From Parapedobacter tibetensis (GTDB lineage: Bacteria; Bacteroidota; Bacteroidia; Sphingobacteriales; Sphingobacteriaceae), in contig NZ_JAMXBE010000003.1 of NCBI RefSeq assembly GCF_024704835.1, positions 310,001-374,000 of the forward strand: a stretch of DNA of 64,000 nt, given 5' to 3'. Shown here one piece after another: positions 49,449 through 59,479 of the stretch (position 1 is the stretch's first letter; each line of letters begins with the position of its first letter). The notes under the pieces are model-generated. The model saw only the letters and a list, made by a program, of their open reading frames with translations. It was not told the DNA's origin and made no database searches. Both the position numbers and the translations under genes were made by a program.

Positions 49449-50381
49449 TTAATCAGTTGTTGGTGCATTTTTTTTTGAGAGTTCGGCAAAGATGGTTTCC
49501 ATGCTGTTCGTTTCCGCGGTAATTCCCCGGAGGCGCCAACCCTGCCGAACACTGTGTTGTACAATCGCTTCCAGCATCTCGTCTACGTCGGTCACTTTCA
49601 CACGGTAGCGCGTGCCTCCCAGAGGTTCTACCTCCAAGATCCCCTGCAAGTGTGATAGCCCTTCGGCAGCATGAGGTTCCAGCACAGACACCACAATGGT
49701 GTTTGGCACCAGATAGCTGTCAAACTCATCCACACCTCCGGAAAAGACCACACGGCCTTCAGCAAGCATCAGGATGTGATTGCATGCCGCCTGCACTTCG
49801 GAAAGTATGTGCGTAGAGAGGATCACCGTACGATCTTGGGCTATGGTTTTGATCAGGTTCCGGATTTCCAAAATTTGGTTGGGATCCAGACCGTTTGTCG
49901 GTTCATCAAGCACCACCAATTCGGGGTTGTGTATGATGGCTTGAGCAATGCCTACGCGCTGCTGGTATCCCCCAGAAAGATTGCGTATCAGCCGTTTACG
50001 GAAATGGACAATCCCACATTTTTCGAGTACTTCATCTACAGCCTTCCGTTGACTACCGCGGGGAATGAGCCGCAGGCCGGCACAATGGCGCAGGTACTCC
50101 TCGATGGTCAAGTCGATATGTAACGGCGGACGTTGGGGGAGGAAGCCCATCAGTCGTTTTGCCATCACTGGATCGTCCTTGGTATTGATGCCCTTGATGT
50201 ATACATCGCCCATGGTGGGTTTCAGCACCCCACAAAGGATATTCATCAAGGTAGATTTTCCGGACCCATTGGCTCCCAGGAGCCCGTAGATTCCCTGTTG
50301 TGGGATTTCGAAATCAATATCTCGGATGGCCCAATGCACGGCATAGCGGTGCGATAGCTGTTTTACGTTTACAATTGGCAT
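49449..50381 (-). CDS. ABC transporter ATP-binding protein, GldA-like, 310 aa
   Basis: Walker A GLLGANGSGKSTLMN (near 33-47), signature NLSGGYQQRVGIAQA (near 134), Walker B LVVLDEPTNGLDP and the H-loop STHIL are all present. The C-terminal extension (VSVLEPHAAEGLSHLQGILE, ending ITAETNSMETIFAELSKKN) is that of GldA/CcmA-type ATPases. It powers the permease encoded just downstream. It is part of the sigma/FecR-linked locus. Confidence 0.9.
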   Translation of the reverse strand: MPIVNVKQLSHRYAVHWAIRDIDFEIPQQGIYGLLGANGSGKSTLMNILCGVLKPTMGDVYIKGINTKDDPVMAKRLMGFLPQRPPLHIDLTIEEYLRHCAGLRLIPRGSQRKAVDEVLEKCGIVHFRKRLIRNLSGGYQQRVGIAQAIIHNPELVVLDEPTNGLDPNQILEIRNLIKTIAQDRTVILSTHILSEVQAACNHILMLAEGRVVFSGGVDEFDSYLVPNTIVVSVLEPHAAEGLSHLQGILEVEPLGGTRYRVKVTDVDEMLEAIVQHSVRQGWRLRGITAETNSMETIFAELSKKNAPTTD

Positions 50382-50425
50382 ATGTTGTTTTTGTTCCTTA
50401 TTATTTGCATTTTTTGTTTGTCGTT

Positions 50426-51955
50426 TTACAATTGCGTATAGCCGAAACCGACCTTATACATGCTACTCACTGGTACCCCCTGATCCAGTTCAATGCGCTT
50501 GATCAAGCGTGCAGCAGGGTTGGCCATCTGTTCGGAAAGAATGCCGAGCACGTATGTATCGCCATTTTCCAAACCCACAAGCAATTGGTCGTGTGTAGTA
50601 ACACCCATCACCGAGTTTTGCCTTGCGGCAATGGTTTTGATGGGCGCGTCAAAAGTGAAATAGGCGGAGCTCTGTGCTTGGCTGTGTTCATAGAGGTAAA
50701 GTGTATTGTTGTTTGTCCCGCCGGAGTAAAACAGGTAGTTTTCTATCCGCTGTAGCTGGCAGAAGATGCTTTGCGGTGTAGCGGTACCAACACCGAAAGG
50801 CTTTTCGGAAAAGAATAGCGCGGCGCAGGTATAATATTGATCCATCACCTGAATTTTCTGCACGTAATGTTGCCCAGTATCATCGCGAAAGAACAGGAAG
50901 TAGGAGGAGGTAAACCGGCCTTGCTGCAATTTACCCACATAGGCTAATTCTTTATCCATGGCATGGATAAGCGTAGTACCCGGCGGGATGGGCGGTCCGG
51001 ACATGTAGTTGATTGGCAGTACGAATCCATGATCGGTACCGAGGTAAAGGCTGCCGTTCGTTTGGTCGTAAAAGATAGTCTGCCCGCTGAGGTGGGTGCC
51101 ACTCCATCCTTTGTGGAATTTGACCCCGCTTGGAATGAACATGGGTTTATTGGGATAAACACCTGATTGGGCGTAGGCGTTATTTTCGTGCTTCCGTGTA
51201 TACACGTTGCCATTGTCATCGAGCATGAAACTATAATCCCACATGTAAAATTCGCCCCGGGGTCGAAAATCATCCGGCAGCACATTGCCGAGGAAAAAAT
51301 TATTGGTATTATAAATGGGGCCAAGGTTGGTGCCGTCTAGCTCGATATTTCCCGCAGGGTCATTACGGACAATCAGGATATTACCGGTATTGGTCAGTCC
51401 GCCGCCAGCCATCCAATGTTCTTTAACCGCTATGGCGTTTGGGCCAAGTTCCTCCTGCGCGATGGTGGTGTAGAAGTCGGCCGTAACCACGTATGTGTCC
51501 GGGTCGATAAAGGAGATGATGCCTCGGTTTTCCTTTTTGGTGAGAACCACCCACCCCGTTTGGTATTCGGGCACGGCATCCACATAGAATCCGGCAAGGA
51601 AGGTCGATTCGTCGGCTTTGTTGATGACTTTCAGTTTGACGTAAGGACGTTTCCCTGTCAGCTCGCGTACCGCATAAACCAGTTGGGGATTGCGGCTGAT
51701 CTCCTCACCATTGCAGTACCAAATAAAGGTAAAGGTTTCACTAACATGGGTCGCCAGCGTCGTGTCTCCACGGTAAATCAATAGCGGATTAATATGGAGG
51801 GTATCACTCGTTTTGGGCCCAAGGAAACCATTGTTGCCCAAGTCGATTACCACTTTATTGACGTCTGCATAATCATAGAGGCCCTTATCCTGATGGCAGG
51901 CGCACGCCATGAGTGCCAGACCGAAAATCATGTGAAGAAATATAAACTGTTTCAT
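50426..51955 (-). CDS. PKD-like domain lipoprotein, 509 aa
   Basis: It has a lipoprotein signal with Cys18/Cys20 (MKQFIFLHMIFGLALMACAC), then DKGLYDYADVNKVVIDLGNN. The PKD-like fold is suggested by HVSETFTFIWYCNGEEISRN, and the rest (about 140-509) reads as a beta-propeller-like domain (TGWVVLTKKENRGIISFIDP). Such PKD-like lipoproteins are regularly encoded after SusC/SusD/DUF4843 in Bacteroidota and sit on the cell surface. The ligand is unknown. Confidence 0.8.
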   Translation of the reverse strand: MKQFIFLHMIFGLALMACACHQDKGLYDYADVNKVVIDLGNNGFLGPKTSDTLHINPLLIYRGDTTLATHVSETFTFIWYCNGEEISRNPQLVYAVRELTGKRPYVKLKVINKADESTFLAGFYVDAVPEYQTGWVVLTKKENRGIISFIDPDTYVVTADFYTTIAQEELGPNAIAVKEHWMAGGGLTNTGNILIVRNDPAGNIELDGTNLGPIYNTNNFFLGNVLPDDFRPRGEFYMWDYSFMLDDNGNVYTRKHENNAYAQSGVYPNKPMFIPSGVKFHKGWSGTHLSGQTIFYDQTNGSLYLGTDHGFVLPINYMSGPPIPPGTTLIHAMDKELAYVGKLQQGRFTSSYFLFFRDDTGQHYVQKIQVMDQYYTCAALFFSEKPFGVGTATPQSIFCQLQRIENYLFYSGGTNNNTLYLYEHSQAQSSAYFTFDAPIKTIAARQNSVMGVTTHDQLLVGLENGDTYVLGILSEQMANPAARLIKRIELDQGVPVSSMYKVGFGYTQL

Positions 51956-51990
51956 TGTTGGTTTTCCGTTTAATGGTTAGTGCTTAAGCA

Positions 51991-52698
51991 TTATGTCAAA
52001 TTTGGCGATACATTGATGAGGCCATGCTCATCTTCATATATCTCGCCCTGTTCGCGTCCCCGCGCGAGGAAGTCGCGGAAGATGACGGCATAAGCGCGTT
52101 GTTCGTTTTCAGAGAGATCGCCCATGTCTGCAATGCCGGTAGCTTCGATAAATAGCCTGTATTTGGTGTCGGAATACGCCCCTAGGAAGTTGGTAGTTAC
52201 GGTGTTGTTCCACCAAGCGGGCCGAGCAATCATATCTGAAAAGTGGATATCGATGTATCGATTTGTCAGCGGACCTAGCTTGAAGTGCTCATTTTCATGG
52301 ATAGTGAGTCTCAATGTGCGCTTTTCCTGTTGCAAACCTTCAGAATGATGCAGCACCAGCGCAAGCGTATCGACAGCCAATCCCGCCCGGAACACGAGCG
52401 GATGTGGCAGCTCAAAATCGCCTTCGAGTGCGGTGGTGTTTTCGGCATCTACGGTTAGCGCAATGGGCCGATTGACGGGGCTTTGGTTACCCACCAACTT
52501 CACGAACACGGGGATGGTATCGTGCACCGCCCCCGGATTGAAGGCGAAGGAATATTCAATGATATCGGTGCTGCCAATGACATCGGGGGTGCTATCTGCA
52601 AAACAGAGATAGTCGGTGTTGCCATAAAGGTCAATTTCATCTTTGGTGCATCTCGCTAAGCAGAGTAGCGCCAATCCCAAGGTAAATACATGTTTCAT
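51991..52698 (-). CDS. DUF4843-family lipoprotein, 235 aa
   Basis: It has a signal peptide with Cys17 in LARCTKDEIDLY, then a mature domain IEYSFAFNPGAVHDTIPVFV followed by KLVGNQSPVNRPIALTVDAE, typical of DUF4843 (Calx-beta-like strands). The C-terminus LRLTIHENEHFKLGPLTNRY is also family-like. It is encoded between SusD (11 bp upstream) and the PKD-like gene (35 bp downstream), the standard order for this type of locus. It is likely a surface accessory protein. Confidence 0.85.
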   Translation of the reverse strand: MKHVFTLGLALLCLARCTKDEIDLYGNTDYLCFADSTPDVIGSTDIIEYSFAFNPGAVHDTIPVFVKLVGNQSPVNRPIALTVDAENTTALEGDFELPHPLVFRAGLAVDTLALVLHHSEGLQQEKRTLRLTIHENEHFKLGPLTNRYIDIHFSDMIARPAWWNNTVTTNFLGAYSDTKYRLFIEATGIADMGDLSENEQRAYAVIFRDFLARGREQGEIYEDEHGLINVSPNLT

Positions 52699-52709
52699 GG
52701 TTAAAAAGG

Positions 52710-54140
52710 TTAGTTATCCAATGAAATTTCTCGTTCGGGTATAGGAAGCACAAACTTATCAGTCAACGTTTGGTTTCCCCCCGTTTCATCCAGTATTGTT
52801 TTATTTAGCCGTTTATAGAGGAAAAATAGCTGGCCTTCGCCAACGTATTCCCTCCGGGCATCATTAATGATGGCATCCAGCAACCCATCTTTGGTCGCCA
52901 CGGCTGGCAAGGGGATGGTGCATCCGCGTTTTGCCCGCAAAGTGTTGAGCAGGCCGAGGGCCGCATCTGTATCGATATCATACGTAGTTTCGGCAGCGAT
53001 GTAGTACATTTCGCTGAGGCGTATCATAGCAATAGCTGATGTGATGTCGCCCTCTCGATCTAGGCTAACGTCAAACTTTAGGAGCTGGCGGCCATCGGCG
53101 GTCATGTAACATTTCTTCCGATAGTCCGAGTTGAGATCAGCGCCGAATATCTGCACAGTATTGGGTAAGAGGAAAGTCACCTTGTTGAACTGTTTTTCAT
53201 AATCGCGTCTGTATACTGCGAAGATGATGTCGTCAGACAGTAGCCGATCGTATTCGTCAACATCCACTACTGTTGCCGATGTCAGTTCCACGGTGGGCTC
53301 ATCGTCGGCTGTGCGGCTGTTGATGAGTTCCATGGCATTGTCAAGCGCCAGTTGGTTGTCTTGGGCATAGCTGGCTACTCGGGCCAACAATGCCGTGGTG
53401 GCATAGTAGCCTGCACGAAACCCCCTGCGCCCGATGCCATAGAAGCCTGGGTCAAAGGTAAACCTCGCGGCCTGAAAGCGCTGTTTGGCTTCGGTGGACG
53501 TGTCGAACCCTCGCTGGATTTCCTTGCTGCGTTTGAGATCTGCGATGATGAACTGCAAGATTTCACTGGTGCTGCGATAGGGCATGGGCGTATTGGAAAG
53601 TTCCCCATAGTAGGGTATGGCGGCCTCGTCTGCCACAGCCGGTGCGGGTGCAAAGAGTCGAAGCAGGTCAAAGTAGAGCATGGCGCGGATACTACGTGTT
53701 TCGCCTTCCAGCATGTTGCGTTCATGCTGAGCAAAGAAAGTGCTTCCCTTTTTTTCCAACTGACCAAGCAGCGCATTGCAGTTTGCGATGGTATTGTAGG
53801 CTAGACCCCACATTTCGCTGATCTTCTGGTCCATACCGTCGCTTACATAATCATAGTTTTTCAATCCGTCATACAACGTCTTTTTCAAGTCATAACATCG
53901 CGCCAACACATCCACAAAGGCAAACTTCCAGTCGCTCCCATAGAGTGTGGGCGAGGAAACATTGGTGTAGATTCCATTGAGGGCGATGCTGAACCCTTCG
54001 GGTGTTTCAAACAACACATCTGCGGCCACTTCAGATTTGGGTTCCAATTCGAGCCAATCTGAGCAACCAAGTGGCATGGCCATTGCACCAACAAGGAGGT
54101 AGTAATAGATTTTTCGTGCCATAGTATCGTTATTTTTCAC
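52710..54140 (-). CDS. SusD/RagB-family outer-membrane lipoprotein, 476 aa
   Basis: It has a lipobox MPLGC (Cys26) followed by SDWLELEPKSEVAADVLFET, the SusD start signature. The TPR-like helices include TRSIRAMLYFDLLRLFAPAP, and the C-terminus has DARREYVGEGQLFFLYKRLN, the common SusD ending. Its ATG shares one base with the SusC stop region, so the two are coupled. It captures the nutrient for the SusC at 54140-57472. Confidence 0.95.
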   Translation of the reverse strand: MKNNDTMARKIYYYLLVGAMAMPLGCSDWLELEPKSEVAADVLFETPEGFSIALNGIYTNVSSPTLYGSDWKFAFVDVLARCYDLKKTLYDGLKNYDYVSDGMDQKISEMWGLAYNTIANCNALLGQLEKKGSTFFAQHERNMLEGETRSIRAMLYFDLLRLFAPAPAVADEAAIPYYGELSNTPMPYRSTSEILQFIIADLKRSKEIQRGFDTSTEAKQRFQAARFTFDPGFYGIGRRGFRAGYYATTALLARVASYAQDNQLALDNAMELINSRTADDEPTVELTSATVVDVDEYDRLLSDDIIFAVYRRDYEKQFNKVTFLLPNTVQIFGADLNSDYRKKCYMTADGRQLLKFDVSLDREGDITSAIAMIRLSEMYYIAAETTYDIDTDAALGLLNTLRAKRGCTIPLPAVATKDGLLDAIINDARREYVGEGQLFFLYKRLNKTILDETGGNQTLTDKFVLPIPEREISLDN

Positions 54141-57100
54141 TAAAAACTTACGTTTAGGGTCATGTTTACGGTCCGTGCGTAGGGGTAAGTGGTACCACGT
54201 TCGGTATCGATGGTTGAGATACGCCCGAGGTCGTTGGCCGTGAGCTGCACCTTACACATAGACAACCTCCATTTGTGAACCAACTGTTGGGGCAGGGAAT
54301 ACCCTAGGGTCACGGAATTAAAATCCACATAATTGTTTTTCTGCACAAACCGAGAAGAAACTTGGGTTACCTCATTCCACTCGCTCACGTCTTTCAGGTG
54401 GGTGATGTCCCCAGGCTGCCTCCATCGATCGGTAAACACGCGATGATCCACGTTTTTGAAAATACTAGCATTCTCTACCTTATTCACTAGGGTGGCATTG
54501 TACATTTCACCACCATATTCATAGATGAAGCCGGCAAAAATAAAGAATGATTTATAGCTGAAGTTCAAACCAAAAGACCCTCTGAAATCTGGTTCAGTGT
54601 CGCCTACGACTATGTGTTCAGTTTGGTGCCATTCATAGGTAGGTACACCATCGCGCATGAGGAATACCTCCTTACCGTCGGCAGGATTGATACCCAGTGA
54701 GTTCATTGCGTATATGGCCGTTTGAGATGCCCCTTCGTAGTATTTATTAAGCGGTTTATTCACTACGCTGTGGCTCCGGTAATATTCTTCCACCCGCAGG
54801 TTATATTCTTGTAGGGCATTATCTATTTTTAGGAACCTATTGGTATTGTGCGCCAGTGTGGCATAGACATTCAGGCTGAGGCTGCGGGTAGCCAACGCCT
54901 GATATTGTGTGCTTACTTCGAATCCCTCATTCAGGATTTCTCCCAAGTTGCTTTTGAATGCCGAAAATCCTGTTGAAAGTGGCAGTGTGATGTCTCCGAT
55001 CAGGTCTATTGTTTTCTTGTGGTAATAGTTGGCTGTGAAATTCAGCTTGTTGAATACCGCCAGATCAAACCCCGCGTCAAACATCTTGGTTTTTTCCCAT
55101 TCCAGGTTTGGGTTAGCGAGGGAGATGATGCTAGCTCCGATGCCAGACACGTACCATTGATCAAAGTTGTAGCGGTATGTGCTTTTGGAGACACTTTGGG
55201 AGAAACCAGCCTTACCCACTTGGCCATAGTTAGTGCGCAGCTTGAAATTGGTCAGCCAAGGGAAACGATCTCGCATTCCCTTGTAATTATGCACGTTGAC
55301 CCCAGCACCGACAGACCAAAAGGGGGCAAACCGCACATTGGAACCGAATTGAGAAGCTCCGTCATAACGGCCGGAAAAATCGAGCAGGTAGATGTTGTTG
55401 AAGGTATAGTTGGCCGATGCCAAGAATCCCAGCAGCCTTGATTTCTCGCTATCGCCGGTGGGCTTGTTGAGGATATCAGCCGCGAAGTTGACATCATCTG
55501 TGTTTCCGGAGAGAAATCCCCTTACCGTATATCCAGATCGGTTTTGGTCCTTTTCGGTAGCGTTGGCACCCAAGGTCATATTCACATGATGTTTGCCCAA
55601 AGATTGGCCGTAGAGCAATAGTGTATTGAAATCCCAGGTATTCAGTTGGTCGTCTAAGATGCGTTTGGTTCCCTTTTGGTCGAAGTCTAGCTGGTCAAAC
55701 GTGGAAGAAGCTGGATCTTTGAAATCCTGGAGCTGGCTTTTCCGTTGAGCGAGGGCAAACCGCGTATCGAGTCTGAGGTTATCCAGTATGGTCCACCTAA
55801 GGTTGAAGTTGTTGATAAACTCATTTTGGTTTGTTTGGTTATAACTTTTGAGGTGGGCATCATACAGCGGATTTCCGTTTATTCCGCGATGGTCAAACCA
55901 TTGGGTCATCGTCTTCCGATAATTGCCCTCCTCATCCAAAAATGTATCATAAGGATTTTTCTCGGCGTAGGTAGCGAAGGCGCCGAAGGGCGATTCGTTG
56001 GACTGCGTGTTATTCCATTGGATGTAGTTTCTAAACATCAGCCTATTTTTCCGATATGACAGGGAGAAGCCGATTGCATTGGTATTCCTGGCAGAGCCTT
56101 TCATCACGCCATCGGTGCGTGCAAAATTGAGGTCTGTGCCGAAGATAAACTCCTTGGAACCCCCTTCCAGCAAGATATTGTGCCGGTGGTTCAAAGCCGT
56201 TTGCAGCGGCTGAGATAGCCAGTCCGTTTCCACGCCGCGGTTGATTTCGGCCAGCTTATCGTAGTAGCTCTGTTCGCGATCGAGGGCCAAGTTCGGGTTT
56301 TCGTTGGCGCGCGGGACAAACAGGCCCGCGATGCGTTCAAGCTCAAGCTTGTCTCTTGCGTTTAACAAATGGTAACCGGAAAGATCCGGGGCCGACACAC
56401 TTCCGTTGAGCGAATAATGAATACGCAACCTCCCGTCTACAGGTTTCACGGTTTCGATCACCACCACGCCGTTTGCTGCCCTTGAACCGTATATGGCGGT
56501 AGATGCCGCATCCTTCAAGATGGATATGGATTCCACTCGGGTAGGATCCAAGTCGAATACTCGCTGCACCGGCACCTCATAGCCATCGATGATAAATGTA
56601 GGCAGGTTTGGGTCGTTACGCAACTGCGTTTCAGACAATGCGGCCTCATCATCGGGCAGCGCTACATCACTGATGCCAGAGCGCCCCCTGATGTACACGG
56701 AGTTGATGTTGTTGGGGTCGGATCCGAGCTCATTGTTGTCGAGCATCTTAAACGAAGGATCGAAGATCTGGAGGCTGCGAAGGATGTTGGTGGGTGATAC
56801 CTTCAGCAATTCCTCGCGGGTAATGGTGACCGCCGATCCGGTAAAATTGCTTTTATCGATATAGTTGTATCCGGTGACGATGATGTCATCAAGCGATTGC
56901 ACATCCACCGTCATGTGGATATCGAGTGGTGTGGCAGGCGACTGAATCTCCACCTCTTCGCGTTTGTAACCGAGTATAGATGCCACTAAGGTAAATGGAG
57001 GTTGCTGTTGTACTTGCAAGGTAAAACGCCCTTGGGCATCGCTGGACACTCCTTGCAGTGCATTTTTCAACGCCACGGTGACGCCAGGTATGGGAGCTCC

Positions 57101-57472
57101 TTTTTCGTCATAGATGACGCCACTCACTCGCACACTCGGTTGCCCTGAATCCCTTTGCGTCCGTTTGATCACGACCGCATTATCTTGGAAATCAAATGTG
57201 AGTCCCGTATTGATCAGTACACTCCGCAATACCTGTTCCATCGGTTCGTTCACTGCCGAGACAGACACCCGGCCAACATTGCGGAGTAGGGCAGCATTGT
57301 AGAGGAAGCTCACGTTGGTCTGCCGCTTAATGGCATCGATCACCTGTTCCAACGGGACGTCTTGCAGGGTCAGTGTCACCTGATACTGCTGGGCCGATGC
57401 CCTGATTGGGCAACAGGTCAGCATCAACAGTGTGGCCCATACCCACATGGTGGAAAGTAGCGGTATTTTCAT
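54140..57472 (-). CDS. SusC/RagA-family TonB-dependent transducer with STN domain, 1110 aa
   Basis: The order is: signal peptide (ending near residue 28), secretin/TonB short (STN) domain (about 29-105, VPLEQVIDAIKRQTNVSFLY), carboxypeptidase-regulatory-like domain (about 113-200), plug with SVYIRGRSGISD and SISILKDAASTAIYGSRAAN, and a barrel to NMTLNVSF. The STN domain is the part that talks to a FecR anti-sigma protein, and FecR plus sigma genes lie just upstream. The receptor therefore both imports and signals. Confidence 0.96.
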   Translation of the reverse strand: MKIPLLSTMWVWATLLMLTCCPIRASAQQYQVTLTLQDVPLEQVIDAIKRQTNVSFLYNAALLRNVGRVSVSAVNEPMEQVLRSVLINTGLTFDFQDNAVVIKRTQRDSGQPSVRVSGVIYDEKGAPIPGVTVALKNALQGVSSDAQGRFTLQVQQQPPFTLVASILGYKREEVEIQSPATPLDIHMTVDVQSLDDIIVTGYNYIDKSNFTGSAVTITREELLKVSPTNILRSLQIFDPSFKMLDNNELGSDPNNINSVYIRGRSGISDVALPDDEAALSETQLRNDPNLPTFIIDGYEVPVQRVFDLDPTRVESISILKDAASTAIYGSRAANGVVVIETVKPVDGRLRIHYSLNGSVSAPDLSGYHLLNARDKLELERIAGLFVPRANENPNLALDREQSYYDKLAEINRGVETDWLSQPLQTALNHRHNILLEGGSKEFIFGTDLNFARTDGVMKGSARNTNAIGFSLSYRKNRLMFRNYIQWNNTQSNESPFGAFATYAEKNPYDTFLDEEGNYRKTMTQWFDHRGINGNPLYDAHLKSYNQTNQNEFINNFNLRWTILDNLRLDTRFALAQRKSQLQDFKDPASSTFDQLDFDQKGTKRILDDQLNTWDFNTLLLYGQSLGKHHVNMTLGANATEKDQNRSGYTVRGFLSGNTDDVNFAADILNKPTGDSEKSRLLGFLASANYTFNNIYLLDFSGRYDGASQFGSNVRFAPFWSVGAGVNVHNYKGMRDRFPWLTNFKLRTNYGQVGKAGFSQSVSKSTYRYNFDQWYVSGIGASIISLANPNLEWEKTKMFDAGFDLAVFNKLNFTANYYHKKTIDLIGDITLPLSTGFSAFKSNLGEILNEGFEVSTQYQALATRSLSLNVYATLAHNTNRFLKIDNALQEYNLRVEEYYRSHSVVNKPLNKYYEGASQTAIYAMNSLGINPADGKEVFLMRDGVPTYEWHQTEHIVVGDTEPDFRGSFGLNFSYKSFFIFAGFIYEYGGEMYNATLVNKVENASIFKNVDHRVFTDRWRQPGDITHLKDVSEWNEVTQVSSRFVQKNNYVDFNSVTLGYSLPQQLVHKWRLSMCKVQLTANDLGRISTIDTERGTTYPYARTVNMTLNVSF

Positions 57473-57500
57473 AAATTCACTAGTTTATAGTCGTTTAAAC

Positions 57501-57525
57501 TTAAGTTGATCCGTTTAAGTTGATC
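57501..57525. repeat. Direct repeat between FecR and SusC
   Basis: TTAAGTTGATC occurs at 57501-57511 and 57515-57525 (14-bp period), 29-53 bp before the SusC ATG. It could be a recognition site, but the period is not two helical turns. Confidence 0.4.
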
Positions 57526-57555
57526 AGTCTTTGACAGCTTCCCTTTAGGCGCTTC

Positions 57556-58722
57556 CTACTTGCTAAACAAGATTAGCTGCATTCCTTCAATCCGGTAGCT
57601 GACTTCCCCGGTACGCTGCAGCAGCCTCAGAAACGCCGTGATGGAATCGTATCGAAGCAGATCGCCTGTAAAGGCAATATCTTTTACGTGTTCATCTTGA
57701 TAGTAGACCTCCACGTCGTACCACCGAGCGAGCTCGCGCATGATATCTTCCAGACGGCGTTCGCGAAACACATAGCGTCCATTACGCCATCCGATCTGTC
57801 TATTCGGGTCCGTTTTTCGTTTCTCCACATGGCCAGAAGCATCGGCCACGGCCAACTCGCCGGGGTTCATCATCACGGTCATACGCATGGTTGCAAATGC
57901 AACTTTTCCGGTCACCAAGGTGGTTTGTACTAGATACTCATCAGGATAAGCTTTGACATTAAATGCGGTTCCATAAACATTTACCTCGCCAAGGTCGGTT
58001 ACCACAGCAAAAGGTCGTTCATCATGATCTACTTCGAAATAAGCCTCGCCACTCAGTTGTACTACCCGATCTTTTCTATCAAATTCCAACGGGTACCGCA
58101 ACGTCGATTCGGCATTGAGCCAAATCTCGGTGCCATCCTGGAGGATCACATGGTATTCACCGCCCTTTGGTGTTTGCAAGACTAGGTGACTTGCCATGGC
58201 GCCCTGGAAATGGAATCCCTGTTTAGCACTGTCAACATCCGTGTTGCCTGCATTGACCACGTCAGACCCATCAGTGTACGTAATACCGTCATCAATCACG
58301 ATACCGGTTTGGTCTGCGCTTAGTTCGATCGTTTGGCCATCTTCAAGAGTAAGTGTTGCTCTTTTGCCGCCTGGTGAGATATCCGGCTCAGCGCTGCTTT
58401 GTGCGATCATGTTGCCCGCTTGCCGCCGCTCCTCGATTTTCCATAAGCCATAGCCTACACCAAGCGCAAGCACCAATACCGCGGCCGCTGCCCACCGGTA
58501 CCAATGCCTTTTTCTTCCACCATCGCTTTGCGCCACATGATTGTATATCACCTGTTTCATCTGCCTTCCGGCATCTTGTATCTGTCGTTCACTCGGCATG
58601 TCTTTCCTACCACGCAGGTAGTGCAAAAAGGCGATTTCGAGCAGCGCGATTTCTTCTGGCGAGCAGGTGCCGTTGACGTATTTCTGATATAGGGCTTGAG
58701 CTTCCTTCTTGTCCATTTTCAA
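57556..58722 (-). CDS. FecR-family anti-sigma factor, 388 aa
   Basis: The N-terminus is cytoplasmic (QALYQKYVNGTCSPEEIALL), a single membrane helix is near 74-91 (WAAAAVLVLALGVGYGLW), and the periplasmic FecR domain contains LQTPKGGEYHVILQDGTEIW, LNAESTLRYPLEFD and EAYFEVDHDERPFAVVTDLG. The C-terminal DUF4974-like part has EDIMRELARWYDVEVYYQDE. It holds the ECF sigma inactive until the SusC STN domain signals. ATG 58716 is an alternative start. Confidence 0.93.
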   Translation of the reverse strand: MKMDKKEAQALYQKYVNGTCSPEEIALLEIAFLHYLRGRKDMPSERQIQDAGRQMKQVIYNHVAQSDGGRKRHWYRWAAAAVLVLALGVGYGLWKIEERRQAGNMIAQSSAEPDISPGGKRATLTLEDGQTIELSADQTGIVIDDGITYTDGSDVVNAGNTDVDSAKQGFHFQGAMASHLVLQTPKGGEYHVILQDGTEIWLNAESTLRYPLEFDRKDRVVQLSGEAYFEVDHDERPFAVVTDLGEVNVYGTAFNVKAYPDEYLVQTTLVTGKVAFATMRMTVMMNPGELAVADASGHVEKRKTDPNRQIGWRNGRYVFRERRLEDIMRELARWYDVEVYYQDEHVKDIAFTGDLLRYDSITAFLRLLQRTGEVSYRIEGMQLILFSK

Positions 58723-58852
58723 TCTGTGCTGTCTGTCTATAAGAGCAGGCTAGCGGAAAAATGTCCCGAAAAAAATGAAAAAAATAATAAAAGGCTTCGT
58801 TAGTGCGAAAAATGCTCCTCTAGAATGCAAAAAGCAACCACAAATACGCCGT

Positions 58853-59479
58853 TTAATCAAAAAAACGATCCAGCCAAACCGAAACCAGAGGCACTGTGGT
58901 CAGCAGTTTGTCGTTGTTGCGCAACGGCTTCAGTTTTTCGCGCATTTTTTTTCCTGCTTGGCTCAGCTGGTTGCGCACTGTTTTTTCAGATAGCTCCAAC
59001 GCATCGGCAATTTCCTGATTAGATAGCTTTTCTAGGCGGCTCATGATGAAAATCTGACCCATGTTGCCGGGCAGTTGTTCGGCAATACGGGCCACCAATA
59101 CAAGAAGTTCACGATGGAACATAGCCGCATCGGTAGTGGGGCTCACGGTATTGACCGCTTGAAGCAGCGCTTCAGCTAGGTCATGGCGAAGCCTATCCGT
59201 GGCTGCCAGTCGGTAAAAGCGATAGCGTACAGCCGAATAAAGGTAAGCCGATACTGAATGAGTAATCGAAATCCGTTCCCTGCTATCCCACAAGGTCATG
59301 AAGGTTTCCTGTACGATGTCTTGGGTCTGCATGTCATCAGCGGTTAATTTGAAGGCATAGGCATACAGCAATGCTTGGTAGCGGCGGTATAGCTCGTTGA
59401 AGGCCTTTTGGTTACCGTCTCGCATGACTTCGAGCAACTGTTCATCTGTAAGCTGAGGGTAAGGAACCGTCATGTCCAC
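58853..59479 (-). CDS. ECF RNA polymerase sigma-70 factor, 208 aa
   Basis: Region 2 is visible as FNELYRRYQALLYAYAFKLT, then DIVQETFMTLWDSRERI. Region 4 is LEKLSNQEIADALELSEKTV followed by RNQLSQAGKKMREKL. It is a typical Bacteroidota ECF sigma factor paired with FecR. Transcription of the SusC/SusD locus downstream should depend on it. The ATG at 59479 (MDMTVPYPQL) or the second Met two codons later may be used. A 130-bp gap separates it from FecR. Confidence 0.94.
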   Translation of the reverse strand: MDMTVPYPQLTDEQLLEVMRDGNQKAFNELYRRYQALLYAYAFKLTADDMQTQDIVQETFMTLWDSRERISITHSVSAYLYSAVRYRFYRLAATDRLRHDLAEALLQAVNTVSPTTDAAMFHRELLVLVARIAEQLPGNMGQIFIMSRLEKLSNQEIADALELSEKTVRNQLSQAGKKMREKLKPLRNNDKLLTTVPLVSVWLDRFFD

